The notes: generated from the sequence alone by a model not told the origin. Positions 47,349 to 56,484 are shown, numbered from the stretch's first letter. The stretch is 64,000 nt of DNA from Thiohalocapsa sp963695445 (GCA_963695445.1 CAVOGV010000061.1:124001-188000); one strand, 5' to 3'. Numbers and translations: made by a program.

Positions 47349-48906
47349 TCAACCCTTGTCGTTGGCGATCTGATCGCCGCAGCGGGTGACGCCAGCGGGT
47401 GTGAATTTTCCCTTCTCGTTCTTCAGCGCCTTGCGCATTGCATCGCACACCGTCGTTAGCACCTTGACGCGCGCATAGGGCTTGTCGTCGCCTTCCACCA
47501 GCGTCCAGGGGGCATGCTCCGTGCTCGTCCGCGCGACCATCTCGTTGACGGCGGACTTGTATTCAGGCCCCTTCTCGCGATTGCGCCAGTCCTCGTCGGT
47601 GATCTTGTAGCGCTTGTACGGGGTGTCCTCGCGGTCCTGGAAGCGGCGCAACTGTTCCTCATCGCTGACCTGGAGCCAGAACTTCAGCAGGATCGCGCCG
47701 TTCTCGACCAGTTGTTCCTCGAATTCGTTGATCTCACTGTAGGCCCGGCGCCAATCCGCTTCGGATGCGAAGCCCTCGACGCGCTCCACCAGCACGCGGC
47801 CGTACCACGAGCGGTCGTAGATGATCATGTGCCCGGCGCGCGGGACATGACGCCAGAATCGCCAAAGGTAGTGGTGGGCCTTTTCTTCGTCGGTCGGGGC
47901 AGCGACCGACATGGTGCGGTAGAGGCGTGCGTCGACGGCGCTGGTGATACGCCGGATCGCGCCCCCCTTGCCACCGGCATCCACACCTTCGAATACCAGC
48001 ACCACGGAACGGCGCTGTTTGTAGGCCTCCCAGCTCAGTTCGTTGATCTCCTGCTGCAGCTTGCTGAGCGCCATCCTTGTACGGGCCTCGCTCCAGCTTT
48101 AGCGTCATATCCATCTGATCCAGCAGCGTAATCTGGGCGCTGGCGGATTCCGGCAGATTCAGCGGGTCTGCTGGCGTCGGCGGCTCCATCGGTACCGGCT
48201 GATTGAGACGGGAACGAATTGCCTGGAGCAGGGTCTTGCCGACGGTCAGGTCGCGATAGCGGACGTCTTCGGCCTCGATCAAATACCAGGGCGCAATGCC
48301 CCGGTCGGTCTGGCGGATGACGCGCTCGGCCACATGCTCGAAATGCTGGTACTGCTCCGAGAATTTGGACTTCTGCGGCAACATCTTCCAGCGACTGCGG
48401 TCGTCGCGGGAGAGTTCCTTGAGCCGGCGTTTCTGGTCCGGCTCCGACAGGTGGAACCAGAATTTCACGACCAGGGCGCCGTCCTGGGTCAGCATGCGCT
48501 CGAAGTCGACGATGCGGCTGAGTTCCGCATCCAGCGCCGCGTCGTCGCACAGGCCCTGGAAACGGTGCTCGATCGGCGCCAGATACCAGCCACCGAACAG
48601 GATCGAGATCTCGCCACGCGGCGGCATGGTGCGCCAGAAGCGCCAGTAGCGTGGCCGTTCGCGCTCCTCGTCGCTCAGTTCCCAAAAGGCGAACGTCTGA
48701 ACGCCGCGGGTGTCGAGCCATTCGTTGAGTCGATTCACAACCTCGCCCTTGCCGGCTGCCTCGACACCGGAGACGATGACGATCACCGGCGTGTTGCTTT
48801 CCTGCAATTCCCGCTGCGCCTCGAGCAGCTGGGTTCGCAGTTCGTCACGCTGCCCCTTGAACTCGTCTTTGCTGACCGTTCGGCCAACCTTTGTTGCTTC
48901 GAACAT
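47349..48906 (-). pseudogene. pap: Polyphosphate:AMP phosphotransferase (tandem PPK2 domains), +1 frameshift
   Basis: PAP makes ADP from AMP and polyphosphate. Two PPK2 domains are present: the first has IVSGVEAAGKGEVVNRLNEW and a degenerate FGGWYLAPIEHR; the second has VFEGVDAGGKGGAIRRIT and the catalytic DRSWYGRVLVERVEGF. The halves are in different frames. At 48075-48076 an extra base (sense aaGGatggcg, expected aaGatggcg) breaks LERGPYK-MALSKLQQEINEL. The corrected length is about 518 residues, as in two-domain PAP. As written, the first domain alone would be made. Confidence 0.9.
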
Positions 48907-48953
48907 TGCGATACCCCTTTGAATGGTGATGCGCGCGGCGGCTTATGTCCGTT

Positions 48954-49421
48954 TCACGCCAGCTGCGTCGCCTTGCTTTGGTTTGGGCTCTGAATTGGGC
49001 GGCTGCGTCCGTCGGCGCCAACGGCAACATAGATAAAACGGCCCGTTGCCACCTGCTGCTCGTCTTCCGGCCGGGCCTCGCGTCGCGCACGCACGTCGAC
49101 CTCGACGGTCATGGAACTGGTGCCCTCCTGCAGCAGCCGCGCGTGCAGTTCCACCAGGTCACCGACTCGGACCGGCGCAAGGAAATGGAAATCGTTGACG
49201 GCGGCGGTCGCGACGCGTCCGCGCGATCGAGCGATGGCGATGGTGGCACCCGCGACGTCTGCCTGGGACAACAGCCAGCCGCCGAAGATATCGCCGTACT
49301 GATTGGTGTCTGCCGGCATCGTCAGCACGCGAAGCGCCAGCTGCCATTGGTAAAAATCGTCGGGCGTGCGCGAGCCGGGCGTATCGGTGGATTGGACCTG
49401 TGCGTCAGTGCTGATCGTCAT
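48954..49421 (-). CDS. YciA-like acyl-CoA thioesterase
   Basis: The 155-residue hotdog-fold protein (start 49421) carries NQYGDIFGGWLLSQADVAGA, the YciA/BFIT-type acyl-CoA thioesterase signature with the catalytic Asp region, and ATAAVNDFHFLAPVRVGDLV. It hydrolyses acyl-CoA in the cytoplasm; chain preference is unknown. Its start overlaps the end of the upstream aminotransferase gene by 17 bases, suggesting co-translation. Confidence 0.88.
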   Translation of the reverse strand: MTISTDAQVQSTDTPGSRTPDDFYQWQLALRVLTMPADTNQYGDIFGGWLLSQADVAGATIAIARSRGRVATAAVNDFHFLAPVRVGDLVELHARLLQEGTSSMTVEVDVRARREARPEDEQQVATGRFIYVAVGADGRSRPIQSPNQSKATQLA

Positions 49422-50625
49422 GTGTCGGGATAGTCGCATAACGGCAAGATTGCATGCAGCAATCGGTCATCAAATCGGTCATCAAACGGTCATCAGTGCG
49501 AGGGAGTTCCCGAGCAACCGCCAGCGTCAGGTCGATTGCCCGCTGTAGCTGTTCCATCGGCGTATAAAAATGAGGCGAGAAGCGGAGACCGCCGCCGCGG
49601 CTTGCGCACATCAGGTCACGCTGCATCAGGGCTTTGTACAGGACCTGTTGATTGACGCCGGGGACGCGGAAGGTGACGATGCCGGCGCGTCGCTCCGGTG
49701 CACGCGGACTTAGCAATTCCAGACCGCCGGCGTCGATCAGTTCCACCAGTCGCTCGACTCGCTCGGCGATGGCGGACGCGACCTGATGCGTACCGACCTC
49801 TTGCAGCACCGCTAGGCTGGCCTCCAGGGCGTGCACGCCGAGCATGTTCGGGCTGCCACACTCGAAGCGCCTGGCGTCCATCGCCGGCCGCCAGTCGGCG
49901 CGCTCGAAGTCGCCCATGTCCTCCACCATGTGCCAGCCGAACTGCGTCAACCGCAGCGTCTCGCGCAGCTCCGGTCGGCACCAGAACAGGGCGAGGCCCT
50001 CCGGGCCGAGCATCCACTTGTGCCCATCCGCGGCGACGAAGTCGACCGCAATCCGCGTGAGATCGAAGGGCAGGGCACCGAGGCCTTGAATGCCGTCGAC
50101 ACAGAACAGGATGCCGCGTTGCCGGCATGCGCGGCCAAGTCGCTCCAGGTCCAACCGCAGTCCCCGCGCGTACTGGACCCAACTCACGGCCAGCACGCGG
50201 GTTCGCGCGTCGCACAGTGACAGCAGGTCTTCCTCCGGGGTCGCACTGCGATCCAGATCCAGGGCACGCCAGCTCACCCCGCGCTCTCCCAGCGCCTCCC
50301 AAACGATCCGGTTTGACGGAAACTCCTGCTGGATGCCGACCACGTTGTCGCCGTCCTGCCAGGGCAGGCCCTGGGCGACCATCGACAACGCCTCCGAGGT
50401 GCTCTTGGTGAGCGCGATGTCGCCGGCCGATTCCGCGCCGATCAGGGCGGCGAGGCGCTCCCGCAGCCGAGCCTCTGTCGCCATCCAGTGCGGGTAGTGC
50501 TTCGAGCCGGTGGCGCCGTTGTCCGCCGCAAACTGCTGTACCGCTTGCACCGCCCTGCGCGGCCAGGGTGAAACGGCGGCGTGGTTCAGGTACAAAATGT
50601 CCTGCAGGTCGAAGTGCTCAAACAC
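49405..50625 (-). CDS. Class V aminotransferase (cysteine-desulfurase-like fold)
   Basis: The GTG start at 50625, with ggag eight bases upstream, gives VFEHFDLQDILYLNHAAVSP, about 406 residues. PLP-binding features are DGIQGLGALPFD and the Schiff-base lysine in AADGHKWMLGPEG. Substrate specificity cannot be told from the sequence; isopenicillin-N-epimerase-like and SufS-like members share this pattern. There is no Fe-S assembly neighbour. It lies between the ferredoxin-reductase gene and the thioesterase gene on one strand. Confidence 0.86.
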   Translation of the reverse strand: MFEHFDLQDILYLNHAAVSPWPRRAVQAVQQFAADNGATGSKHYPHWMATEARLRERLAALIGAESAGDIALTKSTSEALSMVAQGLPWQDGDNVVGIQQEFPSNRIVWEALGERGVSWRALDLDRSATPEEDLLSLCDARTRVLAVSWVQYARGLRLDLERLGRACRQRGILFCVDGIQGLGALPFDLTRIAVDFVAADGHKWMLGPEGLALFWCRPELRETLRLTQFGWHMVEDMGDFERADWRPAMDARRFECGSPNMLGVHALEASLAVLQEVGTHQVASAIAERVERLVELIDAGGLELLSPRAPERRAGIVTFRVPGVNQQVLYKALMQRDLMCASRGGGLRFSPHFYTPMEQLQRAIDLTLAVARELPRTDDRLMTDLMTDCCMQSCRYATIPTHDDQH

Positions 50626-50711
50626 GGGGTAGACTCCCAAGGGGTCGGGCAATTGCGTCGATGGCGTATGGTGTCAGCGGCTCGTGATCATCGAGACGGC
50701 CCGCGTGCGGC

Positions 50712-51737
50712 TCATCCGCCAGCGGGTCGTTTGGGGCTGTCCGCGGCCCATTCGAAGGCGTCGGAAAACATATGATCCATGCTGAGGCCGCGCGCTTCGA
50801 AGGCGCCGCGACCCGCCTCGACCATGATCGGCGGGCCACTCATGTAGACATCGTATCCGGCGATGTCCGGATGGTCCTTGAGTACCGCCTCGTGCACGAA
50901 GCCGCGTCGGCCGTCCCAGTCTGCATCCGGTTCCGACAGCACGGGCACATATCGGAAGTTTGCGTGATTCTTGGCCCATTGCTCCGGTAATTCCGCCAGG
51001 TAGAGATCGCGCCGGGAGCGCGCGCCCCAATACAGGGTCATGGGGCGCTCGATGCCGAGGTGAAAGGCATGTTCCAGCAAACCCTTGACGGGCGCGAAAC
51101 CGGTGCCGCCGCCGATAAAGATCATCGGCCGCTGCGACGCCTCGCGCAGCACGAAGGTGCCGAGCGGGCCCTGGATGCGCAGGATCGCCTTCTCCTGCAT
51201 CTGGTCGAAGACAAAGTCGGTAAATTCGCCGCCGGGCACGCGGCGGACGTGCAATTCGATGAGCTCGTCATCGTGCGGCGCGCTGGCCATCGAAAAGGCG
51301 CGCTTACGCCCGTCGGCAAGCATGAATTCGAGATACTGCCCCGCGAGGAACTGGAGTCGCTGTCCGTCCGGCAGCTTCAGCCGCAGGCGTATCACGTCGT
51401 GGTTGAGCATCGTCTTCTCGGCGATGCGGCAGGGCAGGGTGCGTACGGTGATCTCGGCGGCGGTTTCCAATTCCGACACGCGCAGCTTCAAGTCCGACGT
51501 CGGTACCGCCTGGCAGGTGAGGCAGGCCGTTTCCGGTTGTCCAGTCAGCGCATGGGTCTTGCCGGACGGATAGTCGACCTGGCCGCTCAGCAGTTCGGCC
51601 GTGCAACTGCCGCACTTGCCGTCGCGGCACCCGTAGGGCAGGCCGATGCGCTGCTGGATGGCGGCCTCCAAGATGGTCTGGCCGGGTTCGACCGTGAAAC
51701 TGTGCTGTCCTGGTTCGGTGTGGATGACGAAACTCAT
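50712..51737 (-). CDS. Ferredoxin-domain NAD(P)H reductase (CDP-6-deoxy-delta-3,4-glucoseen reductase-like)
   Basis: The start at 51737 gives MSFVIHTEPGQHSFTV. An N-terminal plant-type [2Fe-2S] ferredoxin domain has CRDGKCGSC and a later TACLTCQ. It is followed by an FAD-binding segment (RKRAFSMASAP) and an NAD(P)-binding segment (IFIGGGTGFAPVKGLLEH), 341 residues in all. This architecture covers AscD-like reductases and aromatic-ring oxygenase reductases. Standing alone with ubiD only a few kb away, it may be an electron donor for an oxygenase or hydroxylase. The exact partner is unknown. Confidence 0.87.
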   Translation of the reverse strand: MSFVIHTEPGQHSFTVEPGQTILEAAIQQRIGLPYGCRDGKCGSCTAELLSGQVDYPSGKTHALTGQPETACLTCQAVPTSDLKLRVSELETAAEITVRTLPCRIAEKTMLNHDVIRLRLKLPDGQRLQFLAGQYLEFMLADGRKRAFSMASAPHDDELIELHVRRVPGGEFTDFVFDQMQEKAILRIQGPLGTFVLREASQRPMIFIGGGTGFAPVKGLLEHAFHLGIERPMTLYWGARSRRDLYLAELPEQWAKNHANFRYVPVLSEPDADWDGRRGFVHEAVLKDHPDIAGYDVYMSGPPIMVEAGRGAFEARGLSMDHMFSDAFEWAADSPKRPAGG

Positions 51738-52059
51738 GATGATCCTGACGTTCGGTGGGGCGCTTGGCGGAAGCTGATGATTTCTCGTCCCTGGCGCAGT
51801 TGAGTCTGTGAGTCGAGCCATCGGTTACTCGAATCATAGTTCCATCAGTCGCATATGGACGCTGCAACGTGCGGTGCATCCTGCCCCGCTGGTCCGCAGC
51901 GCGGCGGTCAGCGCGCCCGTGGCACGACGCGCGGGTTGTCGACGGGGCGCGTGACCTTAACATGTCCCGACACCGGTACGCACTGCAAGGGGCGGTAACT
52001 CGCGGCGATCACGGCGGCCGGAGCTCATCGAACCAGAATTGCGAGGCACGTTAAGAAAC

Positions 52060-52926
52060 ATGTTCATCATCGGCTGTGGTTATGTGGGTCGGCGCGTGGC
52101 GGCGGCGCGGCGCGAGCGCGGCGAACCCGTCACGGGCATCGTTCGCACCGCGGACAGCGCCAAGGCGGTGGCGGCGCTCGGGGCCGAGCCGCTGCGATTG
52201 GATCTGGAGCATGACCCGCTCGATGTGCTGCAGTGTGCCGGCGAACGCGTATTTCATTTCGCGCCGCCACCAGGCCCTGGGGCTGACGACCCAGCGATGG
52301 CACGCTTGTTGGAAGCGTTCGCTCGCGTTGGGCATCCTCGGCGTCTGGTCTATATCAGCACCACCGGCGTCTACGGCGACTGCGAAGGCGCCTGGGTGGA
52401 CGAGACCTGGCCCGCCAGGCCGGTGGCCGAGCGTGCGTTGAGGCGCTGGGACGCCGAGCAGCAATTGCGTCGATGGAGCAGCGACAGCGGGGCGGAGTTG
52501 GTGATTCTGCGCGTGGCCGGCATTTACGCCTGCGACCGGCTGCCGCTGGCGCGCATCCGCGACGCACAGCCGGTAGTGAGCGAGGATGAGGCGCCCTGGT
52601 CGAATCGTATCCACGTCGACGACCTGACCGCCGTGTGTCTGGCCGCGATGGAACGTGCCCCAGCCGGTGCTCTGTACAACGTTTGCGACGGCAGCCCGAG
52701 CACCATGACGGACTATTTTTGTCGGGTGGCGGATGCAGCGGGTCTGCCGCGGCCGCCGCAGATCCCGTTGGCGGATGCACCGGGGCGGGTATCCGCTGGC
52801 ATGCTCTCGTACTTGCGCGAGTCGCGTCGGCTGAGCAACCGCCGCATGTGCGACGAATTAGGCGTCCGACTGCGCTTTCCCACCCTTGCGGACGGCCTTG
52901 ATGCCTGTTTTCCGGCCAAAGGCTAG
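52060..52926 (+). CDS. NAD-dependent epimerase/dehydratase-like protein
   Basis: The start MFIIGCGYVGRRVAAARRER contains the GxGxxG nucleotide loop, then VYISTTGVYGDCEGAWVDE, IHVDDLTAVCLAAMER and a C-terminal SNRRMCDELGV. It is a 288-residue extended-SDR-fold protein of the YeeZ-like group in which the usual YxxxK is not evident, so catalysis is uncertain. The 322 bases before it, back to the divergent reductase, hold nothing I can name. Confidence 0.82.
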   Translation: MFIIGCGYVGRRVAAARRERGEPVTGIVRTADSAKAVAALGAEPLRLDLEHDPLDVLQCAGERVFHFAPPPGPGADDPAMARLLEAFARVGHPRRLVYISTTGVYGDCEGAWVDETWPARPVAERALRRWDAEQQLRRWSSDSGAELVILRVAGIYACDRLPLARIRDAQPVVSEDEAPWSNRIHVDDLTAVCLAAMERAPAGALYNVCDGSPSTMTDYFCRVADAAGLPRPPQIPLADAPGRVSAGMLSYLRESRRLSNRRMCDELGVRLRFPTLADGLDACFPAKG

Positions 52927-52943
52927 CGAGGCGATGCCTCAGA
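52925..52943. repeat. 19-base hairpin repeat, copy 1
   Basis: agcgaggcgatgcctcaga contains the stem gaggc-gat-gcctc and overlaps the end of the epimerase-like gene. The identical 19 bases occur at 59581-59599, just after the first broken glycosyltransferase. Confidence 0.6.
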
Positions 52944-52994
52944 CCGACGAGAGCGCGGCGCCAGGTTGCTCGACCTATGGGTGTCTTCCAGCGG

Positions 52995-53135
52995 GCCAGG
53001 CGCCCAGGGCCGAGGGCCGCTTGCGCAGGGCGACTGCGCAAGGTTGGCCACAGGACCACGGCGCTCGAACCTTGGCTCCGCAAACACGTTGTCGCTGCGA
53101 AACTTGACGCATCTGCAAGCATTTCGCGCCCTCAA
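52995..53135 (-). repeat. Dispersed intergenic repeat, copy 2 (inverted relative to 9495)
   Basis: Read on the - strand this block matches the 9495-9645 element in order: gcgcgaaat, gcagatgcgtcaagttt, gagcgccg, then agcggccctcggccctgggc and ggcccgctgg. No coding sequence is visible in 52927-53297 apart from this element. Confidence 0.7.
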
Positions 53136-53297
53136 GCACTCTAGTTAGGCGATTCCGTCGCGATCGACCGATGCCAAGGCGGTAAGGCTGCTGCTAGAAT
53201 CGGGGCGACGGATCGCGGGGACGCGACCGTACAAGCACGAGCGCCAGGTCGACTTAAAGCCTGCCGCCGACTCATCATCACGACGAGGATTTCATCA

Positions 53298-53696
53298 ATG
53301 CGAGTCAGTTTATCGGTTCCTTCCAGTCTGATTGCCGGCGCCCTCGGGCTGGCCCTGTCCGGGGCGCTCCTCGCGGCCCAGGATGAGGACTTTAATTTTG
53401 ACACGACCGAAGACCTGTACCAGGTGTGCTCGACTGCACCGGAGGACCCGGAAAACATTCCGGCGACCTTTGCCTGCCGTGCCTTCATCGAGGCGACCAT
53501 GCAATATCACGACGCGGTCAGCGATCGCAAAAAGATGAAGCGCCTGGTGTGTTATCCGAGCAACGCCACCATCGCAGATGGGCGTCAAGCATTCTTGACT
53601 TGGGCGAAGGCCAATTCCGGCAACGAGTCCCTGATGGGTGAGTTACCGGTGGTCGGTCTGGTGCGCGCGCTGGCAGCCAAGTATCCCTGCAAGTGA
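53298..53696 (+). CDS. Small secreted protein, possibly Rap1a/Tai-like
   Basis: The 132-residue protein has a signal peptide (MRVSLSVPSSLIAGALGLALSG...), then DLYQVCSTAPEDPENIPATFACRAFIEA, and ends AAKYPCK. The spacing of three or four cysteines and the FxTxxDLxxxC start recall the Rap1a/Tai domain, first described in type VI secretion immunity proteins but common in stand-alone secreted proteins. No T6SS genes are nearby. Assignment is tentative. Confidence 0.6.
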   Translation: MRVSLSVPSSLIAGALGLALSGALLAAQDEDFNFDTTEDLYQVCSTAPEDPENIPATFACRAFIEATMQYHDAVSDRKKMKRLVCYPSNATIADGRQAFLTWAKANSGNESLMGELPVVGLVRALAAKYPCK

Positions 53697-53776
53697 GCAC
53701 TCCGGCACTGGCCGAACTATCCTTAGATCTACGGTGCCCGGCGGTTTCACGCGGGTACGCAGCAGGAGCAATCCAG

Positions 53777-54007
53777 ATGAGAAAGATCGCGATCTGTCTG
53801 ACACTGATCGGCAGCCTAGTCGCATTGACGGCTTGCGGCACCACGACCGGAGAGCGTGCCGGCAGTGGCGCGCTCATGGGCGCGGCCGGCGGTGCCCTGA
53901 TTGGCTCGCTGAGCGCCGATGCAGGCGCTGGGGCCCTGATCGGCGCCGGTGTCGGTGCGCTCGGTGGCTACCTGGTCGACCAGCACCAGAAGGGCAATAT
54001 CGACTGA
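53777..54007 (+). CDS. Glycine-zipper lipoprotein 1
   Basis: The 76-residue protein has the lipoprotein signal MRKIAICLTLIGSLVALTAC and a glycine-zipper region GALMGAAGGALIGSLSADAG and GALIGAGVGALGGYLVD, ending in a short charged tail. Such proteins insert in or span the outer membrane region; function is unknown. gcaggagcaatccag precedes the ATG. It is a close paralogue of the next gene. Confidence 0.85.
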   Translation: MRKIAICLTLIGSLVALTACGTTTGERAGSGALMGAAGGALIGSLSADAGAGALIGAGVGALGGYLVDQHQKGNID

Positions 54008-54096
54008 CGCGTTGGGGCTTGCCGGCTCTTGCTAGAGGGCCTCGTGATAGCGGGGCTCTTTGCTAATCGTGTCGGTCAATCTTCGTAGCTAAGATC

Positions 54097-54333
54097 ATGA
54101 AAATAATCGCGTTGACCACGGTGATTCTGACGGCCGCGATGCTGGCCGGCTGCGGTGGCACCACTGCCTCGCGGACGGCAACTGGGGCTGCTGCTGGCGC
54201 GGCAACCGGAGCTGCCATCGGTTCGGCGTCCGCAGATGCCGGCAAAGGGGCCTTGATCGGCGCGGGTGTCGGCGCCCTCGGTGGCTACATGTATGACCAG
54301 CACGAAAAGGAGAAGGAGCGGACCGGCAACTAG
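54097..54333 (+). CDS. Glycine-zipper lipoprotein 2
   Basis: The 78-residue protein has signal MKIIALTTVILTAAMLAGC and glycine zipper GAAAGAATGAAIGSASADAG and GALIGAGVGALGGYMYDQH. It is similar throughout to the preceding gene, so the pair is a tandem duplication with diverged tails. A hairpin follows at 54385-54409. Confidence 0.85.
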   Translation: MKIIALTTVILTAAMLAGCGGTTASRTATGAAAGAATGAAIGSASADAGKGALIGAGVGALGGYMYDQHEKEKERTGN

Positions 54334-54384
54334 TCTTCTCGCTGGACTCTGCTGGCCATTGTCCCCAACTCCCTTATCAGACTG

Positions 54385-54409
54385 AGACGCCGCGCCTGTC
54401 GCGGCGTCT
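54385..54409. terminator. Hairpin after the lipoprotein pair
   Basis: A 10-bp perfect stem, agacgccgcg-cctgt-cgcggcgtct, lies 50 bases downstream of the second lipoprotein gene and before the permease gene. Only a weak T-rich stretch follows, so efficiency is uncertain. Confidence 0.6.
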
Positions 54410-54464
54410 GCTTGACTAAGGCATTGGCAACTGTGGCAACGCGCATGCCGACGAGGAGGCGGTC

Positions 54465-55727
54465 ATGATCGAGCATTACCTCGCCGAGCTGTGGCAGGTC
54501 CTGACGGATCTGTCGCCGTCGTTGTTGCTAGGTCTTTTTATCGCCGGCCTGATTCATGTCTATCTGCCGCCGGGCCTGATCCATCGCGGCCTGAATCAGC
54601 CGAACATGGCAAGTGTCACTCGCGCATCCCTGCTCGGGGTGCCGTTGCCGTTGTGCTCCTGCGGCGTCATCCCGACCGCGCTCGGGTTGCGCAAGGAGGG
54701 CGCATCGCCGGGCGCCACGACCGCCTTCATGATCAGCACGCCGCAGACCGGTGTCGATTCCATCCTCGTCAGCGCGGCGTTTTTGGGCTGGCCGTTCGCG
54801 TTGTTCAAGCTGGTCGCCGCCTTCGTTACCGGGCTAGCCGGTGGCGCCCTCGTCAACCGTTTGGTGCCTCCCGATCCACAGCCGGCGGGTGCGCCGGCGT
54901 CCACGTCGCCTGAGGCTCTGCGCGAACACGGGCTGATGGGCGCGCTGCGCTATGCGTTGTTCGATCTGCTCGCCGCCCTTGATCTATGGCTGATCGGCGG
55001 TGTGTTAGCCGCCGCGCTGGTGACTACGCTGACGCCGCCGGATTTTTTCGCGGGACAGGTCTGGGCGCAGGGACTCGTTGGAATGGTCGTGGTGCTGGCG
55101 ATCTCGCTGCCACTGTACGTCTGCACGACGGCGTCGGTGCCGATCGCTGCATCGCTGATCGTCGCCGGCATGCCGGCCGGCTCGGCGCTGGTGTTCCTGA
55201 TGGCCGGTCCAGCTACCAATGTCGCTACCATCGGTGCCGTGTACCGCACCCTCGGCGCGCGGGTGCTCGCCCTCTACCTCGGTACCGTCGTGGTCATGAG
55301 CCTGCTGTTCGGCGTGGCCTTCGAGCAGTTGCTGGCCGTCTCCGCGGCGGAGGCCTCGGCGCATGCCCACGGTACCGACTGGATCTCCTTGCTGTCGACG
55401 TTCGTGTTGCTCGCGTTGCTTGCGTTGCTGTCGGTCCGGCGTTTGCGCGCGCGCCTGGCGTCGCCGATGCCGCTCACCGACGGCACGGTTCTGTTGGAGG
55501 TAGACGGCATGTCGTGTCAGCATTGCGTTGGCAGCGTCAAGCGCTCACTGGAGGCGCTCGAAGCCGTGGTTGAGGCACAGCCGGAGCTGAGTTCGGGTCT
55601 GGTCAGCGTCAGGGGTGGCAGGCTTGATGCCAGTGCCTTGATTCGCGCAGTGGAACAGGCGGGATTTTCGGTGACATCGGTCGACGGCGCCAGCGCGCGT
55701 GTTGACGCTCATCGGTCCATGGACTAG
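54465..55727 (+). CDS. SO_0444-type Cu/Zn efflux permease with fused HMA domain
   Basis: The 420-residue protein has a permease domain (about 1-330, eight or more helices) with LPLCSCGVIPTALGLRKEGASPG and MISTPQTGVDS, characteristic of the DUF318/SO_0444 group. A soluble C-terminal heavy-metal-associated domain (about 340-410) has the metal-binding MSCQHC. It is proposed to export soft metals; the HMA domain would deliver or sense the ion. A MerR/ArsR regulator, often adjacent, is not seen here. Confidence 0.85.
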   Translation: MIEHYLAELWQVLTDLSPSLLLGLFIAGLIHVYLPPGLIHRGLNQPNMASVTRASLLGVPLPLCSCGVIPTALGLRKEGASPGATTAFMISTPQTGVDSILVSAAFLGWPFALFKLVAAFVTGLAGGALVNRLVPPDPQPAGAPASTSPEALREHGLMGALRYALFDLLAALDLWLIGGVLAAALVTTLTPPDFFAGQVWAQGLVGMVVVLAISLPLYVCTTASVPIAASLIVAGMPAGSALVFLMAGPATNVATIGAVYRTLGARVLALYLGTVVVMSLLFGVAFEQLLAVSAAEASAHAHGTDWISLLSTFVLLALLALLSVRRLRARLASPMPLTDGTVLLEVDGMSCQHCVGSVKRSLEALEAVVEAQPELSSGLVSVRGGRLDASALIRAVEQAGFSVTSVDGASARVDAHRSMD

Positions 55728-56123
55728 ATTCTGCTTTGAATTGAGTGTGTGCAGCCACTGTAGGTTACCGATCCAGCTCCGGAAATTTGAAAGCCGCCAA
55801 TTCCGCTCCGGGGTGAACTCCGGGGCCGTCTCGCTGGAGTGGTCATCTGCCGGCACTGACTGCAGCGCCAGCATCGAGTCCTACCCAGCCCGCCTCGACC
55901 TTGTATCGAGCCTTGCCACGGCCCCACTCCCAGGTTCCAGACTCCCCTGCGGCGTTGGGCTGCCCTCGTGATGAGCGGATGCGCTGCGCGCCGAAGGCCC
56001 GTTCCCCGTGGGCGGTCCGGCAGGGATACGACACCGCCGTGTCGTTCGCCGTTCGTCGATTTGTGCGTTGATCGACCTGCGGCGTCGGCGTGCTCAATGC
56101 ACGAACCTTCTCGAGAGTGAGCG
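55728..56123. other. 396-base gap between permease and RRM genes
   Basis: No convincing gene is present. On the - strand, two adjoining open stretches (56097-55843, then about 55874-55740) would join by a +1 shift into a protein-like segment, but no family is recognisable. The stretch may also act as a long leader for the RRM gene, where cold-regulated leaders are known in related genes. Confidence 0.35.
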
Positions 56124-56390
56124 ATGAGGATTTACGTAGGCAATCTGAAATATTCCGTAACCGATGACGATTTGCGCGCGATGTTCAGCGACTTCGGCGA
56201 GGTGGCGACCGCGGACGTCATCAAGGACAAATTCTCCGGGCAGTCCAAGGGCTTTGGGTTTGTCGACATGCCCAACAACGCCGACGCCGAGGATGCCATC
56301 AAGGCCCTGAACGAGACCATGCAGGACGGCCGCAAGCTGACGGTCAACGAGGCCCGCCCTCGCAACGAGCGCCCGGCCAGACGATTCTGA
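56124..56390 (+). CDS. RRM-domain RNA-binding protein
   Basis: The 88-residue single RNA-recognition-motif protein has RNP2 IYVGNL and RNP1 KGFGFVDM and a short Arg-rich tail (NERPARRF). Similar small proteins are cold-induced in cyanobacteria and proteobacteria. A gagagtgag ribosome site lies just before the ATG. A hairpin at 56435-56460 follows, between it and the convergent ubiD. Confidence 0.95.
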   Translation: MRIYVGNLKYSVTDDDLRAMFSDFGEVATADVIKDKFSGQSKGFGFVDMPNNADAEDAIKALNETMQDGRKLTVNEARPRNERPARRF

Positions 56391-56434
56391 CCATCGCCGT
56401 TTCTCCCCGGCGCACGCGCCTTCCCCATCAGGTG

Positions 56435-56460
56435 ATCAGCGCGTGCCGCCGGGCGCGCTG
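56435..56460. terminator. Hairpin between convergent RRM gene and ubiD
   Basis: The stem tcagcgcg...cgcgctga has a 10-base loop. A second palindrome, gactaac-g-gttagtc (56476-56490), contains the ubiD stop codon. Neither is followed by a T-run. Confidence 0.5.
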
Positions 56461-56484
56461 ACCAATCGGTGTCCAGACTAACGG

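Noticed and set aside
53298..53696. Type VI secretion immunity gene
   Set aside because: The Rap1a/Tai resemblance is weak and no effector or secretion gene is adjacent.
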